From contig CM022669.1 in assembly GCA_012295275.1 (NCBI GenBank), forward strand, positions 15,992,672 to 16,056,671: a stretch of DNA of 64,000 nucleotides. Direction: 5' to 3'. Every line of letters begins with the position of its first letter. Within the stretch, counting starts at the first letter, position 1. A program made the translations under genes and the position numbers. The DNA is from Chrysomallon squamiferum (lineage: Eukaryota > Mollusca > Gastropoda > Neomphalida > Peltospiridae). The notes below the pieces were generated by a model. The model searched no databases, was not told the DNA's origin, and saw only the letters and a list, made by a program, of their open reading frames with translations. Positions 40,602-54,637 of this stretch are shown piece by piece.

Positions 40602-42666
40602 CATACTGATAGATTATCAAGAATTAATAGCTTATCGGAACGGTTATAGAATTTTTAGGAAGGATGGTTTGTAACTTCTGATGTGTGCACGTCTTTTCCT
40701 TAAAATGTGGATATTTTAAGTAAAATTTATATTACATGTTTTGTTGTAGGTGTGATCTGTATAGGAGGACTGCCACACTTCATGATGAGAAAAATCTGCT
40801 TGTTCTGTTAGAAATGATAGACGCCTCATCAGATGTTTGTCTCCTGTTTTCGCATAATGGAATCGGAAACAACAGATGGTGAGGTACGTTCGATTGTCGT
40901 CTTCCAGTGTCATGTCTGTGTGTACATAATTACTATTCTATACGAACTATTTAAGACATTTAGCATCACAGTAGCCTCGAAAGATAAACACAATATATAG
41001 GACATCATTTCTTTTCTATTTCCGTAATGCTTTTTTTTTTTTCTTCTTTTTTTTTTTTTTAGAGGGTAGTAGAATGTGTTGTTTAGAGAAGAGACACAGT
41101 GAAATATGACTATGTGCCGCATTTCTACATCTAAGTCTATCATTGTGACATTCCATTAACGGAAAGTAGCAGATATATTAATCGAGGTGTCAGACAGATT
41201 TTTTTCTGCTTTCGTTTTTGTTCGCGTTGTCAGACTTCGAGAATATTAATAAAGAAAAACATTTTTCTTCGCCGTCATCACGGTCATTAATTATTATACT
41301 TAAGTGTTCATGTCTGGAAAAATAAATGGATATATGGCTAGACGCTTCAGTGAAGACAGTGATTCCAGTAGGGCATACCAGAGTGTCCTAACCAACGAGT
41401 TATCTTAGGATTCTGGTCTTTAATGGCATTCAAATTATAGACTTCAATGTAGAAATTAAAAAATAATAAACAAATAAATAAATATATAAATAAATAAATA
41501 AATACAGTAAGAAACAAAGAAAGAAATATAATTACATAGCTAACAGACGTTTCATGGCTTTCACAAAAGTGAACTTTCCCCATTTTATGGCGATTATTAA
41601 AAAATCGTCAATGATTATTGACATAAACCGTTGCACCTCTTTGAATCCATGAACAAATAAGTTGCCAAAAATAAGTATGCGATAATAGTATACGGTAATG
41701 ACAACAAGTATTTATAATAGAAATTAATACGTTCCTACAAACATATAAAACAAATCTTAAGAATTTACTGTTTTACAGATGACCAGTAAGATAGACGTAC
41801 GTGTAGACGCTTAACCATGAACATTTTTCAGTACTGATATATATATAAACATTATAATATATGATATATTCCGTACAAAGTCTGCAATAATGAACTTTTG
41901 TTAATTCTAAAAGAAAGATTCCCTATAATCAGCATACATCCTAATAATAATAATGTTTCATTTATTATTAAGAAAAAGAAAAAGAAATAACGAGGACATA
42001 AAACAATAGAGTAAAAAATTATAAAGATTTCGTTTCAGTGTAAACATGACTTTTACTGATCGTTTGTTCTGGGCTTAAGATACTTAATAATCGTTAAAAG
42101 CAGATCTGGCAGAAGGTCTAACATAACGTTCAATCTTCTAGACCGGTCAAACCCAAAGTCCATCTTGTCACCACTGGAGACCAATAACGCGGCTAACGGT
42201 CAATAACAACTTTATGTTGTTAGTACAGAGATCACTTGTTTTAACATGGCTTCAGTGTGCTGAATCACTTCGGTTGCTCAGATCCACTGTTATCATGGGA
42301 AATAAGAATGTTCCGTGTGGTACCAAATTTTACGTTGTCAAATGATACATCGGCACCACATTTTATAACTATCGGATATCATTTCAAGGATTTTAACCTT
42401 TTAATGTCTGATTTCATGCTGTGTAATGATATATCTGCACGCTCCAGTACGAAATCATTTTTGATCGAGACCGAGACTGATACAAAGCAAATAGTACACT
42501 AGACGCACGGATGCATATCGATTACGACAAATATAAAATCTAAACGTATGTTCCTGTCGAGCTACGTTATTACTGTTCTGAGATATATATTTAACGTCTA
42601 ATTTAAAATTATCTGGATTTATATTAAAATAATTGAAGTTTCGTGCATGGATATTAGTAATATTTG

Positions 42667-42671
<5 letters not shown>

Positions 42672-42752
<81 letters not shown>
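42672..42752. repeat. CT dinucleotide microsatellite
   Basis: About 40 uninterrupted units. Confidence 0.98.
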
Positions 42753-42756
<4 letters not shown>

Positions 42757-43890
42757 TTCTTTTTCTTTCTTTTTCAATCACCCTCTGTTTCTATCTCTAG
42801 TCTTTTCTACATAATGCATAATACGATCAAAAATAACTTTACAGATGTATTATTTTACTACCTTAGCATTATTATATGAAGTAATTGTGAAGAATAAAAA
42901 AACAAATAAAAATTCTTCCATAACAAACAAAATGTTCAGCCTTCATTTCAAAATAAATTTAAAAATTGGTCTCTTACTTTTTACGTAATTAAGTAAAGAA
43001 CAGAACTATTCCTCTGGGATTGTATGCGTGACCCGAGCAATCATATTAGATAACCATTTACTTTACTAATCGAATAAAATTTAACTCTATTAAAAAATGC
43101 AAAGAATACCCTATTATAAACAGTTTTAAAAATGTTTAAGACTTGATAACGTGAAAAATTTAGCATTATACCGTGTATTATAACCAAATAACAAAACTGT
43201 CACTAATGCGACTGTGTAATGAATAAACGTTTATTTTAACATGGACATTAAATCGGGTAATGCAGCTACGTAAGTCTGAAGAATATTGTAGCAACTGCTA
43301 AAACAGAACATTAGTAAAATTCCCAATGAAGAAGAGCAATTTTATTAGCAGACATAAGCTTATATCAGCCGCTTAAATATACAGTCATTATTCCAGGACC
43401 TACAACGAGTTCATCTGTATTTATTATTTTTAGGCCTCTTCATAATGAATATAGCGCTGAGGAAACTCAAGGGACAGATGTTCAGAACAAGATCTTTGTT
43501 TAATCTATACTTTATTATGATCTTTTAGATCGAGATTGTAAGGTTTATTTTGTTTTATTGCTAAAATTAATATCATGACAAAATGTGTCCGAAAATCTCT
43601 TCGGAAACAGGAATGATGTATCAAAATCTCGTAGTCTTGAAGGATACACGATCTGTGTAATTTGATTTAATCGCACCCGCCAGGGAAAACAAAGTTAAAG
43701 CAAAACGGTTCTTCGCGAGGAGTTTACAGAGCGCAATAAAACAAATTATTGAGTTATCTAGAATATTGTTTCTTTCTCAGCATCGTCTAATGTTACCATA
43801 ATGTTTCGATTTTTTTAAGATTTTGGATTTGTCCTTTAACTTAGTTTTGAAACAGAATTAGAAAACAGTTTAAATGATGTCATTATAAAA

Positions 43891-43939
<49 letters not shown>

Positions 43940-43955
43940 TTTTTTTTTTTTTTTT

Positions 43956-43989
<34 letters not shown>

Positions 43990-43990
43990 A
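43891..43990. repeat. ATT / poly-T / TTG compound array
   Basis: About 15 ATT units, a T run of about 18, then about 11 GTT units, followed by GTGGTAGT-type repeats to about 44050. Confidence 0.95.
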
Positions 43991-44836
43991 GTTTTTGTTG
44001 ATGATGTTGATGTTGTGCCTGTTACTAATGGTAGTAGTGGTGGTGGTAGTATGCACTAATTTATCTTATTCTATTTTATTTTTTAAACAGGCTATTTCTG
44101 ATTTCTGACCTATTAAATACAACATTAAAAATAAATTTAAAAATGTTTAACTTCCACAGTCCTTTTTTCTTTTCTTTTCTTTTCTTTTCTTTCTGGAATG
44201 TAAATATTCTGGAATCAGTTTAATCTTTCTGTTTCATCCCTTCAGCAATTCGTTAAAACCTAACAAATGTGTTGTCCGTTTCAGACGTCGTTACCACTTC
44301 TTACTTATCTGCATTTAACTTATCGCGTGACAAATTCGTTTTCTTCAGTGCGGGTTGATTAATGAAACTAAAACACCATGTAATCCGCAAAAAACAGTGT
44401 CACCTTCCACGACTAGCACGATATTAGGAATTAGACTACTTCACGAGTTGACGAATTTCGCTTGGTCAGTGATGTGAAACTGTTTGAGGTGACAGTGATG
44501 TATCATACAACACTAAGACAAACTGATTTGTTTTTCTTCTTTTTTTTTCTTGAGTTTCTTATTTTAGTCCATCCGACATCTGTATTGTATCAAATAATGA
44601 TTCGGAATTATAGTTTTATTTGTGTTCAGGTCTGTTCAAATTTGGATTTTAGGGTTATGTTAAACTTCTAGAAATACTAACTTAAAAAATGTTGGCAGGT
44701 AATATCTCATTTCTATGATCATGTAAATATTTTGAAAGCTTAAAACGTGGCTTATTTTTTTTATTTTTTTTTTTTAAATTAATATTTTTAATTATTATTT
44801 TTATTAAAAAAAATTGATGAGAGGTAAACTTTATCA

Positions 44837-44876
<40 letters not shown>

Positions 44877-45166
44877 AAACGCACTAAACTTTAACTCCTC
44901 GTATGTGTATCATATGACAAAGATATAGGCAAGACATTTTTATCTTTTCATTATTCATTTATTTGCTCATTTTTAAATCACATTTTGCATTTTTGAAACG
45001 AATATATATCGTACATTTGAGTATATTTTAAATTATCTAAAACCTTGGCTCTTTTCGTAACTTTTCCGGAATTCTTGTTATGTCTGCTTTACCGAGTGAT
45101 TTCTTTCTGAGGATGAATGGTTGGGATTTTTGTTTCGCTGCTCTGTTTATGTTTCATTTTATTTCG

Positions 45167-45272
<106 letters not shown>

Positions 45273-45950
45273 TTGCTGTTGTTGTTTCTTCCATTTTCCT
45301 GTTGTTGTTTTTTTGTGTGTGTTGTTTTATGTTTGGAAGGTGTCCTTGAAACCATAACATTAACAGCTTTAGACAAATTTGCTTAGAAAACGCTTCTTTC
45401 AATACTAGAATTCATTTTTATTTTTATCCCCAAGACACTCAAATTGATTGCAGCCAAAAACATAACAGAGATAATATTATAGTGCATCATTCATTTATAA
45501 CCCCAAAACAAATTGTTAACTCGACATTTCAATAACTGCCTGGTAATTTTACACGGCCAAAAGGGAATACAGAGAATTTTAATGCAGCAGCTTTTAAGCT
45601 CTTGTCTTTGAGGGTGAGCAAGAGAGATAACGATAAATAAATCACATTGACAACGTTATGGACATCAGTTATCAGAAATTCTTGTTTGCTCCGCTTAAAC
45701 AACAAGGTACTGATATTTCCTGTTATACACAGATTTTTTTTTTTTTTTTAAAAGCTTTGACCAGGAAGGTCAAAAGATAAGAACATATGATCTTCCGTTC
45801 GACGTGTATATCCCTCTTCTGTAAGTTTCTGCTGTGGTTTCTAATCAATGTAGAAATGATAGATCGTGTATCAAAGTGTGTTTTTTCTATGTCTTGTATC
45901 TGTGTTTCATGTGTGTTATATCTGAATGTGTTTGAAGTATGTTGCATGTA

Positions 45951-46031
45951 TTGGGTTGGCAAATAAGTTCCCGCCGTTTTAAACACACAATAGATTTAAA
46001 CAAAACGGCGGGAACTTAGTTGCCAACCCAA
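45951..46031. mobile_element. 81-bp mariner-type MITE
   Basis: Near-perfect terminal inverted repeats of 30 bases, beginning TTGGGTTGGCAAATAAGTTC and continuing CCCGCCGTTTT, differ at one position between arms and are separated by about 21 bases. TA dinucleotides flank both sides (45949-45950 and 46032-46033), the expected Tc1/mariner target duplication. TTGGGTTGGCAA termini are known from mariner-family transposons. There is no transposase, so this is a non-autonomous miniature element. A transcript of either strand would fold into a long hairpin. Confidence 0.9.
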
Positions 46032-46720
46032 TATGCTTGTCTATATTATTTTTTGTAAGCAGCCTGCATAGTTGTAAGTCATTATATGTCAAACTGACAG
46101 ACAGCTGCTGCGACATAATCTTTCTATACAGAAACAAAATAGCTGGTTCGTACCTCCACTAAAATTTCAAGTAAAGAGCCTTCACCAGACAAATACTAAT
46201 CAGCACAGATACTGTGCAGTCATCCTTACAACAGAACGACAAAAGCTTTCTGTAGTTATAAGCAGCCGACATGACACTTTATCGTTAATGCAAATTTCAT
46301 TAACACATAAGTTTCCTCTTCGTGTGGTAGATATGTGATTTGATCGATGTTCGTTAACACGTTGGTCGTCTGATTGTTGTATTTCCTGACTTTGGTGATC
46401 TTCGTACGGGAGAAGATTTCTAATGATCTCTGACTGCATGCAATCATTACCCAAGCCATTTGTGTTATACTGAGGATCAAGGTTATGGTGTATTCATGGC
46501 CGTATCTACTATCTTTAAAACTGTTAAATCTTTTACCCTAATTATAGAAGTTAACACTTTTTTTTGCCTTTTGACTAATGTACTTTGTCACTAGGCATCT
46601 TCAACAAAATTCAAATTTTTATAAAAAAATTTATAACACAGTCACTGAACGAAAAATGACAGGAAGTAAATTGGTTACTGCACTGGTGTCTTATTTTTTT
46701 CTTTTGAGATTATTAATTAA

Positions 46721-46942
46721 CACATACATACATACATATATACATACATACATACATACATACATACATACATACATACATACATACATACATACATACA
46801 TACATACATACATACATACATACATACCTACACGCATACACAAACACACACACACACATATTTATATACATATATAAATACACGCATGCACACACACACA
46901 CATATGTGTGTGTGTGTGTGTGAGTGTGTGTGTGTGTGTGTG
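46721..46942. repeat. CATA then CA/TG microsatellite
   Basis: About 26 CATA units, CA runs, then TG runs that form an inverted partner to the CA runs. Confidence 0.96.
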
Positions 46943-47859
46943 CCTGCCTGTGTTGGCCATGGGTGTGTGGGAGTGTCTGTGTCGCAAACTGTTGATGTTA
47001 TCACTATTCATGTACGTTATTTGTCGACCTGCTCCTGATTTTCATGTCAAGTAAAATTCTGTGTGCAGACTGACTCGACTTAGAAATAAACTCGTCTCCA
47101 GTTAGATATCAGTACTGAATATTGTCTGCCTCAGTTACAAAGAAGAATCATGCACGATGAAAAGAAAAGAAGGAAAACTAATCAGAACAGACAGACAATC
47201 CATACAAGACAAAATAAGGCATAAAAATCCCCTCACTCTCTTCACCTTATTGCATTCTTCAACAATAATGTCAGTGGAAATCAGGCGGGATGAGGGTCCA
47301 CGGTGGTCATTTGACCCAAGCATAACATTTCAAATGGTCTTAATTGCGCGTACGTCTTCACCACGGAGGCAAGACAAATGAAATAAAGCCGAAGGTTTAT
47401 GAAAGAATCTTCTGAAACGGAATGCAAATGCTGTTTCCATGCTTTGCATACGTAAAGGAAATAAATTCCCCTGGTAAACTCAGCTTGCAATAGGAAATTG
47501 TATGTGGCAATCATCCGTGTTTGGAAAGAAAGCTGGAAGCGAACTATGATCAGTTGACTGTCTGCCTTCGAGACTGACTGATTCATGATTGATTTACTGA
47601 TTGATGAGCTGAATGAGTGATTGACCGACTGACTGACAAAATGAAAGACTCCCTGGTTGAGTTACTGAATGACTGTTTCACTGACTGACTGACTGATGAC
47701 CAACGACTAATGATCAGTGACTCAATGACTGACTGACTGACTCATAACTACGGACTGATTGACTGAATGACTATCAGATTCACCGACTTCATTTCTTACG
47801 ACCAATTATATATCAGAAGGTAAATTAGAATGAACAGCAATTGTTTTTTCCAAAGTTTT

Positions 47860-48157
47860 CATTTTAGTTTTGATTATAAATGTTTTTGTTTTGATTATTG
47901 TTTTCTTGTTCTATTTTGTTTCTTCATATTTCATTTCTCTTCTGTTTTGTGCATTCATTAGCAAAACAACTATGTTTACGTTAATAAATTCACTCTAGCT
48001 TATACAAAGCTTTAATTTTGTTTTGTTTATAAATGGTTTTGTTTTGATTTTTGTTTTCTTATTGTATTTTCTTCCTTCGTTGTTCATTTATCTTCTATTT
48101 ATTTCATTCATCAGTAAAACAACTATGTTTACGCTAATAAATTCAGTCTAGCTAATA
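47860..48157. repeat. Tandem direct duplication, ~153-bp period
   Basis: Two copies share GTTTTGATTNTTGTTTTCTT, AAAACAACTATGTTTACG, TAATAAATTCA and TCTAGCTNATACAA. The shared landmark lies at 47963 and 48116. No coding potential is seen. Confidence 0.85.
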
Positions 48158-49559
48158 CAATACACTCGGGTTTTTTTTTCTTCATACGAACGTCAAAACG
48201 TCCCTTGATAACGAGTAACCAAACTACAAGTTGCAGCATATTATGTGAATGGCAAATGAAGGCTAAATCAAATTATTTACCGAGTTACGACGTCACTAAT
48301 AAACATCTGCTGGTGAAATAATTTTCTGATTATACGAAAAGAGATTAGTTTCGGAAGAGATAGGATAATGGTTTTGTACTTGAACAAAACACACGTAAGG
48401 ATTTTAAGAGATGAAAAAAAAAAAGAGAAGAAGAAGAAAATGATAATGATAAAATAAACCTTATAATGTGCTCGGACATGTCATTGAAATGGTGTCCTCA
48501 AGAATAATTATCAGTACATCAAATTTGAAATTCGTTATTACGTTTTAAGCTAATCCAGTATTTTTTTTTTTTTTTTAATTATTTATCCTTGCTTTTTGGC
48601 TCTTTTTTTTATTGTGTCTACTTTTCGTCTTCTTTCGTAGTGTTTTTCTTTACCAAAAATATTAACAGAACCAGGTAGCCTTGCTTTTACATTTATGTTC
48701 GACATGTATAAATTCTCTCATTTCACATCTTGTTTCTCTAATCCCTTCACTTTTCCGTCATAAAAAATAAAATTAAAAAAGAAGTTTTAACAGGTTGTCT
48801 ACAAACAAATTTTTCCGATAAACAAATCGAATTCAGCTATTTTCAAACTAAATGATATTTACTCAAAACGAAAATGTTTTAACGTGTACAGGCGCAGAAA
48901 AGAAAATATCCACATCGCCTGACAGAAGGTTTTAAACGATTTGCTCGTACAATGGAGCATGCATGAGTTTTTGAAATATCTATTAGTGTTTTCATTTTAG
49001 AAAATCGCCTTTGCCGTGAACATGTATGAAACGAAGCAAAGTCAACGATATCCGAGATATTATGTTTAACTCTCGCATGCAAATCATTGCACTTGATAAG
49101 CATTCTGTTTCTGAGAAATGAACGAACTGGAATAAAAATTTTAATTTTTCGTAGTTAAATTGTCCTTATGGGGTTTGAAGAAATATAAGTTCATTTCTAT
49201 TCCATGTTTCAGTTAAAATATTAATTGTTCGAAATTATTTACAAACTGAAAGACATAAACTAAGATCTATAAAATCGACTCGAAGAAGAAAAAGAATTAT
49301 ATATGAGTATATATGCATTACAGATTATTCTAATAATCCCATTTAATGCCAGGAAAAATAGCTAGTCGTGTGGTTACTGTTAAATGTTGGGGGGGGGGCC
49401 AATAGCCGAAGGGAAATAACTCTATTTAACTGGCCTATACAGCATAAACGCCACATGCGCCAGAAATCAGTCTCTTTCATTCAAACGCTATTACAGTTAC
49501 TGCAGTGAAAACTTTTACTCGCTTTTTAATCCATGCTATCCAGCCTCTTTGATTTAGAA

Positions 49560-50145
49560 AAACACCTGATAATTCCTGCAAATCAAAAAAGGAATGTGTT
49601 TGCCCAGAAAAATGCTGGAAGACCGAAGCGTAGGACAAGCCAGCCGTCTCGTTTTTTTTAACGACAGACCCGCCTCAACAGCGAAGACCTAGACAAAGTG
49701 TCGTGGCCGATACCACGATAGTTCCAGAAGCGAACGACAGGTCTGATCAGCCAGCTCCTCCAATCAGCTTTGCGCTGGGCGCCCGGCAAGACAGAATAGT
49801 GGAAATCGGGAAGCATGAAGTGTGGATTACTGGCTCTTCAGTAGTCCACAGGGCAGCAAACCAGGCACAGGCAAGGCCAGGTAGTGACAACCTAGGTCTG
49901 CAGCAGGCAGGTATCAAGGTAAAATGGTGTGGTAATAATAGGGGAATGCTGGCATGGGGGCCAAACACCCAAAACTGGTAGACATGACCCGTAAAAAGGT
50001 GAACAGGGCAGTGAAATCACTGGTCCTTGCAGAGGGAAGAGCAATCATTGGACACCCCACAATGAGAGTAAGATATCTCGAGTTATTCAGGACTGATGGT
50101 GATATCGACAAATCAAATTTCAGTAAAATGAATATAACCAATTAA
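49560..50145 (+). pseudogene. Broken SGNH-hydrolase-like ORF, probable retroelement relic
   Basis: A plus-strand frame (49703-49981) encodes a segment with VEIGKHEVWITGSSVVHRAA, followed by a Pro/Gly/Asn region and KVKWCGNNRGMLAWG. An overlapping frame (49954-50145) continues with KLVDMTRKKVNRAVKSLVLA and LELFRTDG. W-I-x-G-S-S is block I of SGNH/GDSL-type hydrolases, with the second Ser-region and G-M blocks in order; the expected C-terminal Asp-x-x-His is lost. The frameshift near 49954-49981, an upstream frame break near 49650 (basic RPKRRT-type stretch) and the absence of an initiating ATG show decay. Proteins of this pattern occur in some tyrosine-recombinase (Ngaro/DIRS-type) retrotransposons, which I take as the likely source. 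No recombinase or reverse transcriptase is visible nearby. Confidence 0.6.
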
Positions 50146-51330
50146 AGATATTCATTGCAAAGAAAGTTGTGCTTGCTTTCTGCTAACGCTCTCCGTGATA
50201 AAGTTAAAATGACGGGAGTCGTGGTCGTAGTTGTCATCTGATTCAATTCGTGTAGAAAGCCCATGTTCCTAATTTCATTTACATTTTAATGTGGTATTAC
50301 TGTGCTATATCAATGGAAGGGGAAGAAATCACTAACATAATAACATAGACGTTGAGAAAAGTACTTTGACAATTACAGAGTTTCCCACATCCTTAGACTA
50401 TAAAAACAAAGTTAAACCTGAAGAAGATCATGTTTCATTATCATGCACTTTCGTTATAATGTTATGCTAACTGAAGCTTTACGCACACACAGCCAATGAC
50501 ACCTTGGCGTACAATGTTTGGAATTTAAACTCTAAAATGTTTCAGAAAGGATTATAAATAACTTCGAATAGGTAAACAATTTCTGTGTTCTATAATATGA
50601 GTGATATCAGTTATAAAATTATGTAGCTGAGAGCATCACGACATAATAATGACGTATAAAAATAGCTTCTCAGTAGCGTAATTTTCTTCTTTCTTTTTTT
50701 TTCTTCCTCAAATTAAGTGCAAAATAAGCGATAAGGGTGAAGGCGGTCTACGTAATTCTGTTCTGTTTGACGAAACAAAATTAATAACCAGTTCTGAAGC
50801 AGAATTAAGATATATTAGGGATGACGTATTAAACCAATTTAGTCTCTCCTTTATTTAAGGAAACTAATATGCATAATTAGCTATAGCCTACCGCACTGTC
50901 TTGTTTGTTTCCCAAAAATAGATTACCTCATAAAATAAAGAAACTAAAAATGGTGTTGTTATTGGGTTTATTATTATTATTATTTTTTTTTTTTTTTATC
51001 TGTATAGTTTAAATTGAGTTATCTACAAATTTTAATTTTCATTAAAAGCTTTTCTCTATTTATAACTGATAAATTATACTTTTTTAGATTCTCTCTCTCT
51101 TACTGTTTTTTTCTCTTTCTCTCTATCTGTACAGTATCTCTGTTAGATTATAGCCAATATTTACTATATTCTTGTTACTAATTTTATGTAATTATCATAA
51201 TTTACATTTTTTTAAATTACTGAGCTGTCTTTCTTTCTATCAAATTTTCTAATTATTTAATACTCATCTATTTTTCTGTCTATCGATTCATCCAATATAT
51301 ATTTTTCTTTGTTCTTTCTCTTCCCCTATT

Positions 51331-51333
<3 letters not shown>

Positions 51334-51407
<74 letters not shown>

Positions 51408-51422
51408 TCTCTCTTTCTCTCT
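51334..51422. repeat. CT dinucleotide microsatellite
   Basis: About 43 units with two interruptions near the end. Confidence 0.97.
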
Positions 51423-52680
51423 AATTACGAAAGACATTTATAAGTTCAAGGCATTAAGCGCTGACTATAATTATTCTACAAAATCATCGTAAATAGGCCT
51501 ATTAAAAGAAAAAAAATAGATATTTGAAATTAGGTGGATGGATATTCGGTAAATACTCGTATGTGTTTGTAGATTGCGGATCTGCGTGTACTATTATAGC
51601 ATATGTTTCTATGCTTGTGTCTTTGTGTGTACGTGCGTTTTCGCACTCAGATTTCAATTCACTTATCTCAGCTTAACAGTTTTAATTTGAAGTTAGATAT
51701 ACCCGCTGAGTGTAAATGCATTTTAAAACACTATGTCAACAATTCCTCCATTTCTGCATTCATGTCAAAACAAATGTTTATGCATAACAATACAAAGTCA
51801 GATTTTACAGGTTCGACAACAATATGTATTTATGTAACTGGATAAAATGAATGCATTATGTTGAATGTTGCCTATTGAAAACGGAGTAAAATAATAATTG
51901 TTTATAGGAAAGGTTAAATTTCTAGCAGTAATAAAAATAACCAGACCAGGTAATTGTATGTTTTGCTTCTACTATTACAACCCATTTTCTGCTACAATTA
52001 ATATTAGTGCAGCTACAACTATTATTACACTTCTATAATTGCATTAAGTTTGTTAATTTTGCTATGATTAATATAACCACCACTACTACTATTACTACAA
52101 TCACTTTTAATACTGCAAGAATTACTGGTACAAATACTAGAACTGCTATCACTAATACTGTAACCTCAGTATTACTGCAGCTACCAATACTACAATATAT
52201 TCATCAGCATTTCTAATCCCATCACAGTCAACATAGAACTACAGTTACCAAGCATTTGAAAAACGGCAAACGATTTTTGCAGAACAGTTATTTTTTTCTG
52301 TTTGTTACGTCCGCTGCTAAATCTGGTTTTGACTTTACGATCAGGTGCATAAAAGACGAAACTGCGTGGGTGAGGACACAGATTCTTCGAACAGCGAGTC
52401 AAAACAAAAGGCACGTCTTAGTTTTCATGTGCTAATAAATTTCGACTTGCCCGCAGACAGAACACTTTGGTGCACATCAGTTCAGAATGCTTTTCCGATC
52501 TTTCATGTTCTTTTTCCCCTGATCGACTTTCTAGTACCATCTTTTGACTTTAGCTTGTTTGGCTAGTTTTGCTTCTTTTGTTACAGCTAGTTATTGTCTA
52601 TATTATGTATATGTATACGCTTATGCATTTGTATATGTACGAGTACGTATATGTGTTTTGCATGTGTATGTGTTTATGTA

Positions 52681-52706
52681 TGTATATATATATATTTGTG
52701 TGTCTA

Positions 52707-52749
<43 letters not shown>

Positions 52750-52822
52750 GTTTATATATACCCACCCACACGCACACACACAAACATACATACATACATA
52801 TATACATACATACATACATACA

Positions 52823-52852
<30 letters not shown>
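52681..52852. repeat. TA / TG / CATA compound microsatellite
   Basis: TA, TG, TA, CA and finally about 16 CATA units. All ORFs here are repeat translations. Confidence 0.96.
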
Positions 52853-52853
<1 letters not shown>

Positions 52854-53336
52854 GTACTATTAATAAAACTTCGACTGGTGAAATTTAAAATATAACTGTT
52901 ATCAACCTAAACTTCATCCCAAAATTCCAAATATACGATAAAACACTATTTTTATGAATGAAGATGAACTGATATATGGAAAAAAACGTGTTGCCCTTTA
53001 ATGGAAAATAGTGTCTGGCTTTTCTCACTAATTTATAAAAGGAAATTTGTGGGCGAGAAAGTGGATTTATTAAACCTACTGCTCTTAGTTGAAGCTGATA
53101 ATATACATTGATAGAAATATCTCATTATTTCCAGTAATTGTTAACTGTAGAGCGATTAAATCGTAGAGTTAAAATGCATTGACATGAACAAAGGGAAATT
53201 GAAAATTTTGACAGAAAGAACCGTGTATGTTTTCCTGTCTTATTATAACTACCAACCTTTTTTCGTTTTTTTTTTCAAATTTGTAGCAAAACTGTGTGTT
53301 TTAGTAGATATCACAACAACCAGAATTCACCAGCTT

Positions 53337-53351
53337 TATTATTATTACTAT

Positions 53352-53398
<47 letters not shown>

Positions 53399-53480
53399 TT
53401 ATTATTATCATTATTGCTATCATCATTTTTATTATTATCAGTTTATCATCATCATCATCATTAGTAGTAGTAGTAGTACT
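53337..53480. repeat. ATT/ACT/ATC/AGT trinucleotide array
   Basis: About 15 ACT units flanked by ATT, then ATC and AGT units. Confidence 0.95.
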
Positions 53481-53997
53481 TTATTTATAATGATATTTAC
53501 ACTGTATCATAACCTTTATTTTTCTCTATTTTTATAAACAAATTAAAGAAACATTGAAATAATTTTTCTTTATCTGATATGTGTGTAACTTCACAAGCGT
53601 TTTTTCCCTCATTTTAAGAGATATAAGCTGAACCGAGAGAATTTTTTTATTATTATTTATTACTTATTTTTAAATTAACTTTTGCGATATTTTTTATATA
53701 TTCACCTATCCATATATATCTCATGATCGTATATATCTATGTATATATGTTTTTTTATGTGTGTGTGTGGGTTTTGTATGTTTATGTACTAAGTAAATAA
53801 ATATGTGTAAAATTGTTAATGTATGTCTGTCCGTCCATAACTTTTTCCATAACTTTTTTTTTCCTCCGGTAAACATAATTAGAAACCGTAATCATAAAAG
53901 GATAGCCTTTAACAGAAAGTCAAAGAGTCAAGAACAATAACTCTATTTCTAGAAACGTTATCTCAGAAGTTACCTTTCCTCGAGGTCTTCAGCGCAA

Positions 53998-54240
53998 AAT
54001 CGATAGAAGTAGTTCAGTGGCATTATATAAAACGATTTCTCTTACATTACAAGTTTTATACCTCGTCTACTTACAAACGTACAACAAGAGATTGTGTGGA
54101 AAACGCGTTGTATCGACGGAAACGATAGATACGTCTGTGTCATTGTATAAAACGCTTTATCTTACATTAAACACGTTGTAATCTGTGCTTGGTTATAAAC
54201 GTATAGCAAGAGATTGTTGGTGAAACATATTACATCATCG
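53998..54240. repeat. Tandem direct duplication, ~121-bp period
   Basis: Two diverged copies (about 53998-54120 and 54121-54240) share CGATAGA, CATTRTATAAAACG, TCTTACATTA, ACAAACGTA-like and CAAGAGATTGT segments in the same order. Confidence 0.8.
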
Positions 54241-54579
54241 AATGACGCAGTACTGAAGTTATCCGACTATGTCATACATATCTCGTTTCAGTGGTGTATG
54301 TTTAAACAAATAGGTCAACAATAAGCAGGTATATTATACAAACAGCAGTGAGCTCTCGCTCGACTAAGACTGACAGATTATAGCGTCAGTTTTTGTAGGT
54401 TTATCCCAGTGTGATTTTTTTTTCCTGCTCTAACTAGTGTTCCTGTTTATGGGAAGGCATATATGAAAGATGAAACGAGATGCTAATAGATAAGAATAGT
54501 TTTTAGTAGGGTACCGGATTTTTCCTTTCTCTCATAATCATTATTATTTCAAAATAAAGTTGTGCTATAAGAATTAATA

Positions 54580-54593
54580 GTAGCAGCAGCAGC

Positions 54594-54637
<44 letters not shown>

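Larger units (their letters stand above)
46034..49559. other. Non-coding region between MITE and SGNH-like relic
   Basis: No gene is recognised. Present are the CATA/CA array, a GACT-type degenerate repeat (about 47570-47775), a tandem duplication and a G10 run (49389-49398). Minus-strand ORFs at 46200-46480, 47281-47586 and 48879-49103 are not simple repeat but match no family I know, and they have no splice or start support. Confidence 0.65.
50146..53997. other. Non-coding region, AT-rich with microsatellites
   Basis: No gene is recognised. It contains the CT, TA/TG/CATA and ACT arrays listed separately, a degraded ACT-rich stretch (52000-52190) and T-rich DNA near 50975-51000. ORFs at 51603-51845 and 52345-52566 carry no known motif. 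Confidence 0.7.

Noticed and set aside
40750-40884. Possible plus-strand internal exon between TTTTGTTGTAG and GAG/GTACGT
   Set aside because: The only open frame hits TGA just before the donor, and the peptide matches no family. The splice-like strings are probably chance.
47570-47775. Regularly spaced GACT/TGACTGA motifs, considered as a CRISPR-like or binding-site array
   Set aside because: The spacing is 4 bp with drift, as in a degenerate tetranucleotide microsatellite. There are no unique spacers.
48879-49103. 74-codon basic, Cys-containing minus-strand ORF
   Set aside because: No motif, splice site or start support. It may belong to an unclassified repeat, but nothing in the sequence decides it.
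49389-49398. G10 homopolymer upstream of the SGNH-like relic, considered as a transposon end or quadruplex
   Set aside because: A single G run cannot form an intramolecular quadruplex. No repeat partner was found to define an element boundary.
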